Of a DNA stretch of 64,000 nucleotides, positions 33,113 through 47,354 are shown piece after piece. The translations under genes and the position numbers were made by a program. This DNA comes from Liolophura sinensis (taxonomy: Eukaryota; Mollusca; Polyplacophora; Chitonida; Chitonidae). The DNA lies in NCBI RefSeq assembly GCF_032854445.1, contig NC_088295.1, positions 58,635,249 to 58,699,248 on the forward strand, read 5' to 3'. The notes beneath the pieces are model-generated. The model was not told where the DNA came from. It did no database searches and saw only the letters and a list, made by a program, of their open reading frames with translations. The first letter of the stretch is position 1; every line of letters begins with the position of its first letter.

Positions 33113-36100
33113 TATGATTGGCTTATTATTTAATGAGTTCCAATGTCTTGTGCGTTTTTTAGGTAGTTCCCTGTCTTTTATTTATATCTTATAAGTTGTT
33201 ATAACCATTTAACTGAAGTATCTATTCTCTTATTGCAGCAAATTATGATGCCATTGTAGCAGATTATTCTGCTGAATATAGCACACATACTCTAGAAATT
33301 CAGCGCAAAAATTGTATTTGACTACAGGATTAAGCTACAATAACAAAGTAAATTCATCACTCAAATAAGAGACTTTGTGTTAAAATAAATACATTATTTT
33401 TTTCTCAGTGTACAAATGGACTGCCCACACTGTGCTTATCAACAATACAGGTCAGATAAAATCTTGATGGTTAGACCGAAGGCTTCGTTGCCTATACACG
33501 TTAAAATAAACGGTGTTGTCAACAACTCTCTTCGCGGCTATTACCAACAATTTACGGTTACCGAAAGCGGGGAATTTCTACCATTACACAATGTGACGTT
33601 GTATGATTTAGAAACGTAAAGCGATCTGTATATACAGTGAATGTTAAACGCCAAACCCTATTCCATAAACTAGGCCTATAATAGGCTGATACAACGTTAG
33701 GTGTGTCAACACGCAAGATGAGATAACATATTTAATGTTGGTTTGGAAAGGCCAGATAAGGATATCACATTCCCTGATATAGAGAACACTTGACTATTAC
33801 TCTAAAGTTAACTGCGGCAGACTGTTTCCGGTCACCGGCATTTCCAAATTTCTCTTTTTGTATTGAAAGTTACGAAAGTCGTATACACCGTATACGACAA
33901 TATCAGTGTACATTGTCATATTCCCTGTTCATTTAATTACAAACATACACCAATACAGGCTTGCCAAGATTGCATGCCGAAAAAATGGAGATACATTGCC
34001 GTAACTTTGTAATATCCAGATCAGTGCTTACAAACTTAAACCAAAGCAGAGATGTTCACACTGTATAGCATACATTGCTTTAATTTTATAATATCTAGAT
34101 CGTCAATTACAAACTTAAGCCAAAGCAGACATGTTCACACTGTATAGCTTACATTGCCGTAACTTTGTAACATCCAGATCATTAATTACAAACTTAAAAC
34201 ACAGCAGACATGTCCACAGTGCATAGCTTACACTGCCGTAACTTTATAATATCCCGATCATTAATTGCAAACTTAAGCCAAAGCAGACATGTTCACATTG
34301 TATACCCTACATCGCCGGAACTTTGTAACATCCAGATCATTAACTATATAATCAAGCCAAAGCAGAGAAGTACAAAAGCACACCATCATGATTTTGTAAT
34401 ATCTACATAGTCAATTACAACCCAAGGCAGAGATGTTCGTTCACACCGTATCATATAACTTGCCGTAATTTTGTAATATCCATACCAGTAAATACAAACT
34501 TAAGCTAAAGCAGTGATGTTAACACTATGACACACAGTGCCGTAATCTTGTGAAATAACCAGGACGACACCTATGAATGCTGAGATGTTACTGTTAAGGA
34601 ATGGTTCAATTAGCCATTCAGCTAATTAAGATGGTGTCAGTAACAGTCTTGGATCCCCAGTACAGCCAAGCCTCAGCAATATGTGCCAGTAAGCGAGACG
34701 TCAAACGGCATATTCCAGATGTACAAATAATTTTAAGACGCTTAACCATACATGTACACGATTGACCACCGATGGCCAGAACACGCCAGCCCCGGGACTG
34801 GGGTCAAGAAAGGTGGTTTTGTTGTACCGAAGCTATAGGCGTAGTGGGAGGTGGGGGAGGTCTTCAAAAAATCTTTGTTATATTACAATTTTGCGTTACT
34901 TTTTGCCGTTGTGATTGGGGAAAGAAGAGCGCAAAATGGTTATATTTTGGTGCCTTGTGGTTATCTTTATGTGTCAGTAAGCCGTCACATTTCACATGAA
35001 ACAATGGGTTTCCTGTAAATTAGTGTTTCGATCTACCAGAGCACTAACAAATTCCACAGAGCAAAGCCCCAACTAAAGGTGTTCACAAATCCACAAGGAA
35101 TTACTAGTACTAACAATCAGATACAGTCACATTTACAATGAACAGTGCATGCCCTGTAAGGTCACAATAGGATCAACAATTGACGTTATACGTCCTTTGT
35201 GTATGTAAACTGGTGCATGCCCCTTGAAGACTCAAGCCTGTAGACCGCATGTTAAATCACCTCCTTGTTTGTACATCTGTGTTTTCTGTCTGACATCTCG
35301 GTTACTGAGGCGTATGTAAGTGTTACCTCACGGTGGGTTACCTCGTTAGTGATGCCATTCAGTAAACTGTCTGTCACATGGAATTAGGTATTAGATTACC
35401 TTCTCGGAACTGGTTAACCACTGTGTGTATGTGAATCACATAGGCGAAATGTTGTGGGGGAATTCAACTGCTAGAATTGGACAGTGTCCTTCTTTAGTTT
35501 CCAAAAGCACAGGTAGCCACTTATCAGATAAGTGGCATGAAACTGTTTAGAACTGAGATCAGTTCACACTGAAGAGGGATTTCGCCGATGACGTGTGACC
35601 ATGTGGCAACTGTCATATTGTCATCGCTCCTCAGCTTTTACTATCTATGCTGTATACTTTCATATAGTATGAAGATACAGACATATGTCTATTAGACCTA
35701 TGTTTAGAATGGGTGGTCGGAATTCAAGGTTATCAGGTGTCCACCAATTATATATTTTTAATCCAATGCATCGTAAATCTGACAAAAATATCAGGCATAC
35801 TAAAATGTTGTATTTTAAACTTTTATACTGTTTTTTAAACTGTGGATATATATTTCTGAGTTGGCACATACCACTAAATCAACCATGAGCTAATTAGCGA
35901 TATCAAAGATGAACAGATTTGTTGAAACCGTTTTTTTTTATCTGTCTATAACCTGTTAACGTCGCTAGATATCTTACATAAGTTAATAATGGGGTGTCGA
36001 ATTTTTTGCCTCATGTGGAATCTGAACTGATACGGTGTTTCCTAATGAGTCAGTATCACCTCAATGGTAGCCTTTCCACTAAGGAAAGTCCATATGTCAG

Positions 36101-39100
36101 GATTTACTGATGCCAAACTAGCCACGGATGCGGACGTGAAAGCACTAATTAGCAAAGTTAGTATAGATGGAAGAGTTCAGCAAACACAGCTGGTGCTAAT
36201 CCAGGTTGTGTTTGCTGCATGGATACAAAGTTGGCTTTGAAGATATAATACGTAGAAACACTGCTAGAGCCATCTTGAAGTTTAGCGATTTCTGGTCACA
36301 TTACATAATCTAACATGGCCGCAAAACCACCTTACCTACTTTGCTTTATTTTTGTCGCTAGGTCATTTGTTTCCAGTAAAACTGCTGTGACCATTTAAAA
36401 AGCAACCAAAAAGTGTTTGGAACTTATGATCAAATCCGACTTCCTTAATCGAGGTCGCAAAGTTGCAAATACTTAACTGTAGCAACTGCCCGGTTATTTT
36501 GCTAACTGTTACCAGCTGTATGCCCAGATGACTTTCTGATCCTCAATTCAGTTCGGTTAATTATACAGAACGTTGTTATCTGTACTAAATTAGATATTAA
36601 ATAGCCCTTGGAACGCATGGCTGTCGAGGTAGCAGAGGAAATAGGGTCCATATTCAACTCAGTATAATGTATTTGTTACACTGCACCCTTCAGCAGAACA
36701 AGCCATTCACATCTCACAGTTTTATGATTCACACGTGCATTAAAACTTCTAACAAAAATGACCCGTGCAGAGTCAGCATAAAGCCGAAGATCTCAACAAG
36801 ACCGTATATAAAGGAGTATATGAAATAGTTGCATCTTACATTTAAGTAATTGAATATATGAGAAATAATAATAGTCGATTAATTACTATTTTGCGCAACT
36901 TCGAAAATGTCATGGAATTCTGAACCGAAGTTTTATTTAATGAGATATTAGAGATTCTTAACGGTCGAAGAAAGATTTGGTTGGTCAAAGTACATGTCGG
37001 AGTTTGGCTAGTTTTGAAAAGAAGATGTTTTCAAAGGCAAAGGTCATTGGCAGCAATAGAAAAAGAACAAGCTAAAAACCTACCAGTGGTCGATGAAGTC
37101 AAAGGACTTAATCCAGGCTTTATGAAGATAGATGATAAATATGAATATAGACAAGATGTGTTTATGTTATACTTCATGTACGATCACACAAGTTCAAGGA
37201 TAAATACTAAGTTAAGCTCAACAGGATTCGGGTATTGTAAGTTCAATAGCTGTCTAAACATTTTTGGGAGATGTAAAAACACACATGCTTGCGGCGGTTA
37301 GGGTACAACACATGTAACATGAATAACTGATTGATTTTGCTGATTCAATGATGAGTATTCGCCAAACACGATTATAACACGATCCCGTATACACAGTTGA
37401 TGAGTGGGTGAATGATTCATGGATTTGCATATGAATGAGTGAATGGTTAAAAGCAATCAAATGATTGTTTCGAGTCCAAGATTAACCAATCGTTTCTAAT
37501 CAAGATTACAAAAAACCAAACTTAACAGAGGAATATAAATCAAAGCATTATGTGTGTACTAAACCAAAGAAATTAAAACTTAAGCTTAAACTCTTTAGAA
37601 GATATATATATTCTTATATAACTTACACTGATTGATCCATTGACTGATCAATAGGTTAATTTGAAAAGCATTGTCCGTGAATTAAAGATGGAAACGTTCC
37701 TGTCACCTTTAATCTTTAACCTATCTCCTCTTTCCTGGTACCAGAATTATCACAGATTGTCATTATAACTCACTGGTTTGTCAAACTGAATACACTTACA
37801 ATCTTAACACAATCATTTCGGTAGGCAATCTAAGGTCACATTGAATACTGAGTTCAGATCATGTAGTTAGATGTATCGTCTGACCTTCATCAGTGACCCT
37901 AATACATGTATTTGACGCCTTATCACTAGCTTATGGCAGCTTAAAATATATAAAAAAAAACATTCAAACAATACCAAGTGTCTCCAGTTTTTTGGTGTCT
38001 AAAGGACAAATAAAATCAAAAGAATCTGTATTTGACAATGTAACAAATTGGTTACGCCATTAATTGTCCGTGGACAAAGGTTATCCGGAACTTAAAATCA
38101 CCTTGACTGCAACACCGTGAAAAAAAAAAGCAAACAAAATCTCAAGTTGTCTGTTTGTGGTTTAGGTGAGTGAAAAGGTGGTAAAACAACTGGTTTGACT
38201 ACATAACAAACTTCGTCAGAATTGGTCATAGGCGTCATTGACTACCCAAGGTAATTGTGTTGAGAAATAAAGCTCTGGTTAAACCTATTCAACCGACCCG
38301 TGATGTTTACCTGCGCTAATTAGATAATGTGCCAGGAAGACAAGGTGTGATATGTCGCAGGGTGTATATTATTAAAGTTTACATCGAGGCGATAATGGAT
38401 TTTCCTCTTACTCCCCAATTCAAGGTTTCCTGTCCGCTACACCAGATCACTTCAATTTCACTGCTGTCTCCTACTGTTCTACTGTTATTCTACTATTATA
38501 TGGATTCATGTTCTAGGGCAGTTTTGCACCACATATGCCTCCTTATTGATTTGTGCCATACCATATTTACCCGCTGGTTCCTACTGGGCTAACCCATTAG
38601 TACAAAGTCCGACTGTGCTAAACTATACTCCAGTTTGCGATGCAGTATACAAAAGAGTTATTCTTATGAAACCATATGGAATGAAGTACCACTACATGCA
38701 GGATATCGTCACTTAAATCTTCAGGGATATAATGACGTACAATACGAGCACAACGCGAAATGTTTTGCTTAGTTTTATGTAATGATTTGGTTTGAATATT
38801 GCATATGGTCAAGACGCTCTCTTTGATTGTAAGTGTTGGTTAACCTGGAGTCGAATTGGACATGTTTGGTTAAAAATACCCAGTTTTAGAGGTGAGCGGA
38901 TGTAAAAAAGTGTATATATATATGCTAGGCCTTAGCGTCTTTTCCAAAGATCAATTTCAGAGAAATATGAACCGTTTCTTTCTGTTCTTAAATCACAGCT
39001 TTATGTTAAATATTGATTATAATATAGTTTTCTTAATAATTACATGTACAAAGACATCACTTATATCTTTGGATATTGATTTAACTCGTGAACTTTGAAT

Positions 39101-40289
39101 ATTCATTGCACACTTTGTCTTGCGATAATCCTAAAAGCACCTTTGGAAATAAATCTTCTCTGAGGTCAATGAGAACATGAAGGGGTGGAACAGACTGGGT
39201 AGATCGGCATAGATAAAAGAGTATGAATATATCGAGGTTAGGTATATAATTTATTCACATAAAACCGCCCACTCAGTGAGTTAAGGTGTAACCGTTTTGT
39301 CTAGATCAGCAAACAGTATGTGCCGTTGTAAATCCCGCCAGGTTAACAGCAGTGATAGCCAAAGCCTTTATATTCACAAAAGTCCTATCCGACTGTGCTA
39401 AACTATACTCCAGTCTTACGTAACACACCAAGAAACATTGTGATTTAAAAGTGTAGATTGTCGCAAAAGTGAAGCGCGCAGTTGACCGCCTATTGATACT
39501 ATTATCGTTCTTATTCACAAAAAGCCTATATTCTTGACCCCCAGTCTCTGGCGCGTTTGCTGTTTCAAACAAAACCCAACTCTCTGGATCTGATCTCACC
39601 CGATGACGTATTGAACTTGCGTCAAATTATGTAAGGTTTGCTTTTACTCTTTCGGATCCCGTGTACGGTGAAGCCAGTTCCTACAAAGGTTCCCAGTCGG
39701 TGTTAATGTGCTCGAAGTTCTAATCCGCCACCCTTCTACGTCTTGAACCTGCTTTTAACCCGAACACGTGTTGAGGCATATACCGGTACACTTTTCCCCA
39801 CAGGTAATAATCTTACTATGTTGGGATTAACCATACATGATAAGAGTGCCGTGGATGTGTATGTAGATAGCGATCCTTACAGATGCTGTCGTATTAAGTA
39901 TAACAGATTAATACAAAAGGTACTTCGTAACACAAGAGACTTACATATGTCATGGACAATATTGTAAACGGAATTCCAAATGTATATCTGAATACATATC
40001 TGGAACCCTGTGTACTATATATGTGACTCCGAGTTGTAGAATATCACAGAGTATTACGAGTTAATGTAGGGGGAAGGGGGGAGGGAGTCCATCAAATTGC
40101 TGCACGCCTGGATGCATAGTCATGTTCTCATTTATTAGCATGGTGTGGTGGAATAAAATGAAATGCAGCTGCATTGAGTTATTGCAGGGCAGCTTTTTTT
40201 CTGAACGCATTCACACAACATCATAAATGTCTGATTTTTCTTTACTCACGGATGTAGGACGATAAAATTTATTTCCACTTAAAAAAATT
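33113..40289. other. Gene-poor stretch between copy A block and the LINE fragment
   Basis: Besides the 79-bp minisatellite at 33990-34560, only short unsupported ORFs are seen. A 67-codon frame at 33416-33619 follows an acceptor-like TTTTTTTCTCAG and may be an orphan exon. A 106-codon frame at 36981 resembles nothing I know. A 27-base sequence containing GACTGTGCTAAACTATACTC occurs at both 38608 and 39388. Confidence 0.5.
33990..34560. repeat. 79-bp tandem repeat, about seven copies
   Basis: GCCGTAACTTTGTAATATCC-type segments recur at 34001, 34080, 34159 and 34238 and onward, with AACTTAAGCCAAAGCAGA and CATGTTCACACTGTATAGC between them. The right-hand copies are more diverged. Confidence 0.9.
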
Positions 40290-40805
40290 CGCGAAAAATA
40301 TTATAAGTTCTTAGGTCCGCAGAGAGTAACAAACTGGGAAAATGTTTTCAAATCCGTATATGAGTACACTCAATATACGAAGCTGAAAGATTTTCAATAT
40401 AAAATTCTACACAGGATAACACCAACAAAATCTTATCTCCATAAAACAGGACAGAGAACGGACGACATGTGTGATTACTGCAGACTGGACAAAGATACAA
40501 TAGAGAACACATTCACTGAATGTCCCGAATCACAAAAGCTTTGGAGCGAGTATGAAAAGTGGTTGTCACGATTATGCAAGGTTAATATAAAAATAACGCC
40601 TAAAATTATAATTATGGGATGGGGGGAGACAGGAAAAAAGACATGTTTAAATTTACTGATGATTCTAGCTAAAAAGTATTTGTTTGACGAAAGACAAAAC
40701 AAAACCAAAATGAATCTAAAGCATCTGATCAAATATACAGTGAACCACTACAGGCTAGAAAAATATATACCTGACGTAACCGGAAAAGCGATGGGAAAAT
40801 TTTGA
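40290..40805 (+). mobile_element. LINE (L1-like) 3' fragment: C-terminal part of reverse transcriptase ORF
   Basis: The frame ending at TGA 40803-40805 encodes TNWENVFKSVYEYTQY, LKDFQYKILHRITPTKSYL and a zinc-knuckle-like segment CDYC...ECPESQKLW, typical of the region after the reverse transcriptase palm in L1-type elements. The polymerase itself is missing, so this is a dead 5'-truncated copy. No other piece of it is seen in the window. Confidence 0.75.
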
Positions 40806-41838
40806 CATTTTAGACTCAGAAATATCATAAGTGTAAAGTTTTGAATGTGCTTGGGGATGACAAACATGGAATCTGATTGGTGTAAGACAGAAAAAAAAAT
40901 TATTTCCACGTGAGCATAATGGCAATCGCATTAGTGTTTGATTCCAAAAAGTAATACATAATCTGTGCTAAATGTAAATAATTGTCACTTTCATTATAAT
41001 TACTTATTAGATCTGATCCTCGCACTTTAAAGTGACAAAAAATTTAAGTTAAAATAAAACGCCGCAGAAAAAATTAGCCATATTTGCTTAAATAGGTGTT
41101 AAAAGACTAGGTTCAAAGAAGCCGACGGATTGGGCGGATTCTCAGTTGGCCGATTATAATTGGAGATTATGACAGATTTAACCATAACATATAGCAGCAT
41201 AACACGTGATTATCACAACCCTGGGTAAACTCTTCCATCATAACGTGTTAGGATTACTCAAACTGTAAGTCGATTACAAGAAAACTGTTATTTCAGAAAG
41301 GTTTAACCCCAGGTTTTACCTTTACGTTAACCCTGGATCAGAGAGTTACTATATACGCTCAGCGCTTGGCAACGACTTTAATTGTCACAGATTTACTAAT
41401 ATTTCCACTTTGTGCACAGTGTTATCGTCTAATGCGAATGCGTGGATGTGTTTACATGTACCGTTATCCTATAACCCAAGTTAGCCTATCAAGTATCCTA
41501 TTTATCGTAACTTTCTTCGTAACAGAGATAATTTGTGGGTTATAATGCCATATGGCGAAACATTGTTTTTTTTTTTTTCGTTTTCACCATGTATCTAAGC
41601 TTGAAAGTTAAGCTTGAAAGAACGGAACTTAGATCGAAAAGAAAGCTTGGAACTTCAAGATCACTTTAATTATGTCCATTTTGCAGCGACATTGACATAG
41701 TATATGTGCCTATATTCAAGTATATGTACACAACACAGAGCTTCCACCTTGAAGATAGATCTACGATGGTCATTACATACAAAATTTCTTATAGGAATTC
41801 AAACAAATCATTGTGTGTGTTGGAGGAGTGGGGGAGGA

Positions 41839-42010
41839 AGGGGGGGGGGGGGGCTAGGTGGCCTAGTTAATTATAGCGTGCTAATACAGAACAAATGATA
41901 TACAGGAGCCTCTCGCCAGTGGGATGGCTTTGAGGTCATGCCCATATGATGCTGGTTTCCTCTCCGGTCCTGTCTGCGGATGGTCGTGGATTGCCCCGGG
42001 CTCTAACCGT
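41839..42010 (+). repeat. SINE family 1, 5' half with G-run
   Basis: After a run of G come CTAGGTGGCCTAGTTAATTA, AGGAGCCTCTCGCCAGT, TGGTTTCCTCTCCGGTCC and GATGGTCGTGGATTGCCCC. The 3' half is missing. Confidence 0.7.
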
Positions 42011-44365
42011 GAAAAGTTAATATACTAAATTTTGAACTGCTTGTTGTTTGACTTTCCAATAAACAACCTTGACACCTGCCATGAAACTGAAATCATCAGT
42101 AAACAACCTGTAAATAAAGGGATATATGTAACGTTTTGCTTTTGGTCGGTTAACGTCGTCTTTAACGCTCTTTCTGCATTGTCCATGTATATCACGACTA
42201 TGTCTAATTGCAACTGGCCAGTCTAAATATCGACCTGTAAACAATTCTGCCTCACAAAATTGCCAAGTGGAAGGCACTAGGCCTGACGCCCCACATAGAC
42301 ACATCACACCGATACTGGGGCCAAGCCGAGTCTTACCCCGAAAGATAAGCGAAGGATAAGCCAGATGAAAGTCTTAATTAAAAAGAAAGCGTTGCTATGC
42401 CAGAAATGAATACATCCAGGAAATAATTCACATTGATTTTGATTATGTATTCAGTGTTATTCGGTAAGGTATAAAAATGCGTATTATTAAACATAATCCC
42501 ATAGGGAGCGCGCAATTGCATGGATCTCATTCTGTTTATCCGAGGAATTAATTCCAATCCATCCACTTGTTATTATAGAAAACAGACTGACACTGTGTTG
42601 GCACTGAGCTTGTTTGTCAACTTTAATTATCTTTGCCAATCAACATATTAATTCTTTAATAAGGTGTCATTTTTTGCCCTTTATCAACACAGTGGTATGA
42701 TATATAAATCTGACCTCAAGATCCGTGTACCGTTATGTGATAATCTATGTTGACACGTGTCAATGGTCGATGTAAATCTTGTTATAGATTACTAAATGAC
42801 ATTTAACAGTATTTGTTGTGGATCATAACGGTGACACAATTTTACCCACGTGTGTATTTATCCACAATAAACGTTTCAATCCTTTTTGTGCGTGGCTTGA
42901 ATATAAAAAAAATATACGAAAATTTCCCCAAAAAAGGCTGAACACATGAGCATAAAAAGTTGTAATCTTACCAGGCAATGACGAATACAAAAACACGTCT
43001 TCTATGGGTAGGATTCGAACTTGTCTCCAGATGCAATTTCCAAAAGTCATTACGCCCTAAAACAAGATAAGATTCCAACATAAAACAGTAGTTGACAAGA
43101 CTTTCACTAAAACCTTTAATGCATGTTCTTTCCACAAGATCCTGTTAATATTCCCGCCAGGGGGTGGAGGGGGGGCTTTTCTCTCACCGTTTTGTAGTTA
43201 ACACTACCCGTTCATTTTATGTTCATTAAGTTAGTGTCCTAGTTAAAACAAAAGATGCCAGCAATGTCAGAAGAGTTGTGCGCTGTTCTTTAAAACGGTA
43301 AGGCGTCGCAATACTTGATTTCAGAAGCTAAGTCAAGTGCTTTCCATAGAAATCTTCATTATATTACTAATTATTCTTACGTATGAATTTATTTTGTTAT
43401 ACAGGTCAAAGGTTACGTAAAACCGCACTATAACGAGTCCTTAACACGGAGCATGGTCAAAGACAAGCACCAGATACTTGTCGTACTGTAGAGCAATGCC
43501 AATTAACGGATCCTCCAGAAATCGCCATTATCTTACTAATTACTCTTACACGCGGATGTATTACCTGGTGGTTAATTACCATAATATTTCAACCAATTAA
43601 TGGATGTCTAGACGCTGATATAGAGATCTGTTATGTATTGTATTCCAAAATGTGAGAGCGTATTAGAGAAGCGTTAATGAGTCTGAAGGAACGGTTATAA
43701 GGCATACACACACCCTGGATTCGATAAGCCACTTAAGACAAAAAGATCGAGTTTTATACGGACCTCCTTTCCCCACTGGTAGTGCCATTAATGTAACACC
43801 TGTCCATCCACGCACTCAGGTGTATCAATGGTCTAAAACAAAAGCTGAGAGTTAAGTCAGAAAGTATGAAGACTAAAAAGGGTTACATGCTGTTCCTTAA
43901 AACGATGAAAACGTGTCTATTAAATGCATGTAAAGAGTTTTCATGAAAAAAGTCTCCGAAGTCATCAAAATATTTAATTAACTTTATAGGGGCCTCGTAT
44001 AAACAATAGGCTACCTTTAGGACTAGTGTATGTGTTAGACGTTGGACGCCAAGCTGACAGACATGCATCTTAATAACGGGGTACGGAATTAATAGACCCT
44101 TGTCCGTAAGTGGTGCAAAATGTGACGATAACAGCCTTTCCTTGTGGTGTGCTTCCATTCAAAATAAAAATCCCCGAGACATTTTTAAAAATTCTTTTAT
44201 GTTTTCTTTTATGGATTAAGCTCATTTCCTGTTTTTTTATGTCAATAAGGGCTACATCTATAATGATGGCATGAAGGGTATTGTCTGTCTTTGTTTTAAG
44301 TATGAATACAACACGGTTCCTAATAGGGGCGAACATTTTATGAGGTGTGGACATAACTGAATTGA

Positions 44366-44690
44366 TACAATGTCTAGACCGGCGCTCTAACCAACTGAGC
44401 TATGGTGCCAACTTAGTAGCAAAAGTCGGACCTCCATTTAAACAATTAATTGCTCCTGATATAATGCCTTAATGCCATACCCGAGAACTTTTGACTTTTA
44501 CGAAAGTGGGTATGTGTATGAGTGAAAGATGTAAAAGTGTCCAAGTAAACCACCGACCTCTGCTAGGTACTTGAAAAATTTCCGAGCTTAAAGCTACAGC
44601 CGAAACCCGAAACTCCTAGATTCGAACCCGCGACCATATTGATCAAGGACCTGATAGTTGCAGCCAGCCAGCGCTTTAACCATGGATTTG
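44366..44690 (-). repeat. Two tRNA-derived relics
   Basis: On the minus strand 44376-44408 reads GGCACCATAGCTCAGTTGGT, a clear tRNA 5' half with A box, but no T arm follows. At 44600-44690 a B box (GGTTCGAATC) follows ATGGTTAAAGCGCTGG, yet the T stem does not pair. Both look like SINE heads or tRNA pseudogenes. Confidence 0.45.
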
Positions 44691-44734
44691 AACCTGGGGG
44701 TCTGATTATGGAGATAGATATTTGCATATATATA

Positions 44735-44905
44735 TTTATTTCATTGATTTATTTGATTGGTGTTTTATGGCGTTCTCAAGAATATTTCACGTATACGACG
44801 GCGGCCACCATTATAATGCGAGGAAACCGGGCAGAGCCCGGGGGAAACCCACGACCTTCCGCAGGTTGCTCACAGACCTTCCCAGGTACGGACGAAGAGG
44901 CATGT
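44735..44905 (-). repeat. SINE family 1, truncated, reverse orientation
   Basis: TTTATTTGATTGGTGTTTTA, AGAATATTTCACGTATACGA, GGGGGAAACCCACGACC and CTTCCCAGGTACGGACG in order. Confidence 0.85.
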
Positions 44906-46730
44906 ATATATTGCACGTGTTCGTATACAGAGCTTTTCCGACATGCTACTCCTCTTTCCTTTTAGTCTGATGTAAGCCTCCTTCAAAAATAGACAGTTTT
45001 CGTCACCTCCTATGACATTTGGACAAGGGTCAAATAATTGACCTATTGCCGTCACGCGATAAGTGCCGTGCTCATGTCGCACTTACTCCGTGTGCTGCGA
45101 GCAACAATCGCTCTAATTACCCTTTTGTCTATCAAGGAAATCTATAAAGTTCATTAGTATATTATTTCCTACAAAGTTTTGACACAAATGTTCTTCACAT
45201 GCGACACGTCATTTTACAGGTTTGCAATTCAAGTAATGAATTTCAAGTACACTTCCCTTTTACTCAACACTTAGCTCATCTTCAAAACCTCTTTTGTTTT
45301 AGAGGAACAAAACGACACGGAATGTTAATGAGGGAAAATATCACCATAGGTGCTTCCTTCGTTATGGTGATAAGACCTAAAACAGCACTCACTTATAGAC
45401 GCAATTTGTCAATGAGTGGCTGGAAGAGTTCTAATCTAAGTGACGTATTGTCTGTACACGAGGAATCCACAACGTTCATTAGTGTATTAATGACTGTACA
45501 CACTTCACACTGTACGCTCCTCACGTGCGTGTTACAGTTATTCTGCTTTACACCTCGACGTTTTAAGGAACAGCGTGGAACTACTTTACCGCCATTAATA
45601 CTACCGTCTTCTTTTGTTTTAGTCGGAAAATATCAAAAAGCCTGGCCCTTAAAACATGTATATGTTTCTAAAGATAGACCTGTAAGTGAAGCAACAAATT
45701 GGAATTGTTAAAATCTTAAGTGGGGAATTTAACCGAAAGGTTTATTGTGTAAGGATTTGATTCCGGTTTTATAATTACAACATCAAACTAATCAGCGCGT
45801 CTGCGATGTCCTTTTATTTAATGCTTGAAACATAAAAACAAAGGCGTTGTCATTTTGGCTAGAGACTATCAGTAAAGTAATAAAGATGAAGAGCTGATGA
45901 TCGAGGCAGCCCCTTACGGTACGAGGGCTATATACTAAGTGGTTTTAAGTGTAGAAGAGAAATCTTATGACTATTTATAACAAGCTTCTCTCCCTAAGCT
46001 TTTGTCTTAGTGTTAAAATATATTCATCCAACTTTATTTCATGTCTATTAACTAACAAACAGATTATTAGCTGCATATCAACATTTAAGAGTTTGGCAAA
46101 TATATGAAAAAGAAGGTAGATTTTGTTTCTAATTTTGTTATAAAATATCAAATGGCCTACATTAATTAAATCCTTATCCTCTTAAATTTTCATGTTATAC
46201 TCCGGTACTGTGTATATATTCTTGGAACACTAGGCGTCCAAGTGTAACGACCATTGTGACACTGACCATAACAAACACTATTGTCCACCTGAATGACGTG
46301 ACATGATCAGTACATAACGGGATATTGATGTCTGAGGAACATTCTATAACAGTGTGTTGTTGTTAAAGATGAAGTCATCATTTGTGTGAATGACACTGAC
46401 ATGAGTAATTGATGATGAAAGATTTTCCTGTAATGGTTTACATAATTAAAATGACATCATAATGACTAGACCTACTGTAATCAACAGCTACCAGTAAAGC
46501 TGATGATATGATTATGAGTTGATTCGTTACGGATTCCAAACCTAATACACTGGGAAATCCCATACAAGCTTTAATCCAAATAAGCAGGGTGCCATAAAGA
46601 GTTCGAGTCCAGAAATCGTTGTTCCGAATGTGGGTTTAAGTCAGGCGCTTTCACTGGTGCCTGAAAAAGAGTGGTAGTTTACTCCGATAATTCCGGTTTC
46701 CTCGAACTATAAATCTGCTCGAATTGGTAT

Positions 46731-46905
<175 letters not shown>

Positions 46906-47354
46906 GGCGCATTGGTATAAGTTTGATCGTTATTAGGAAATGTCTCATGAAGAAATGGTATGAGAATAAATGATTATGACAAAACGCCAATATGACATAC
47001 GGTAAGATGTTCGAGTCTTACAAGATGTACATAGAATGTGACACATGTGACAAACTCTAGTGACACAGTCAAGTTACAGCTGACAAGGTGAAAACATAGC
47101 GGGACAATAATGGACTGCATAAGCACGTGTTGTTGTTAATGTAAATGCCATGGTTTATTTAATCGACGCATGCTTGATTACAGCTGAAAGGCATTTCTAG
47201 TAGTCCATGTGATTATAATGGAATTATAATAATTACCCTCGTAAACACCTGTCAAAAAGGTTGATCTGATGAGCATGGGTTAATTCGTAACGGACTGGAA
47301 CGCTGCCATCAGTTCTTCTCGTATATCTAGTGTTCACAGACGTTTTGTACATAG

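Larger units (their letters stand above)
40806..46730. other. Gene-poor stretch with scattered SINEs
   Basis: Apart from the SINE pieces listed, nothing is supported. The longest non-repeat frame of the window (45199-45711, 170 codons) lies here but shows no known motif, no clear start context and no splice context, so it is not called a gene. Confidence 0.5.

Noticed and set aside
36981-37301. 106-codon plus-strand frame
   Set aside because: No similarity to a known family that I can see, AT-rich composition like the surroundings, chance length for such DNA.
42990-43060. tRNA gene on the minus strand (GTTCGAATCC present)
   Set aside because: The T stem does not pair and no D arm or acceptor stem can be formed.
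44376-44690. Functional tRNA genes
   Set aside because: One relic has only the 5' half, the other lacks a pairing T stem; both are reported as tRNA-derived relics instead.
45199-45711. 170-codon plus-strand frame, longest outside repeats
   Set aside because: No recognisable motif or domain, no paralogue in the window, poor start context and no splice signals that extend it. Could be revisited if transcripts map here.
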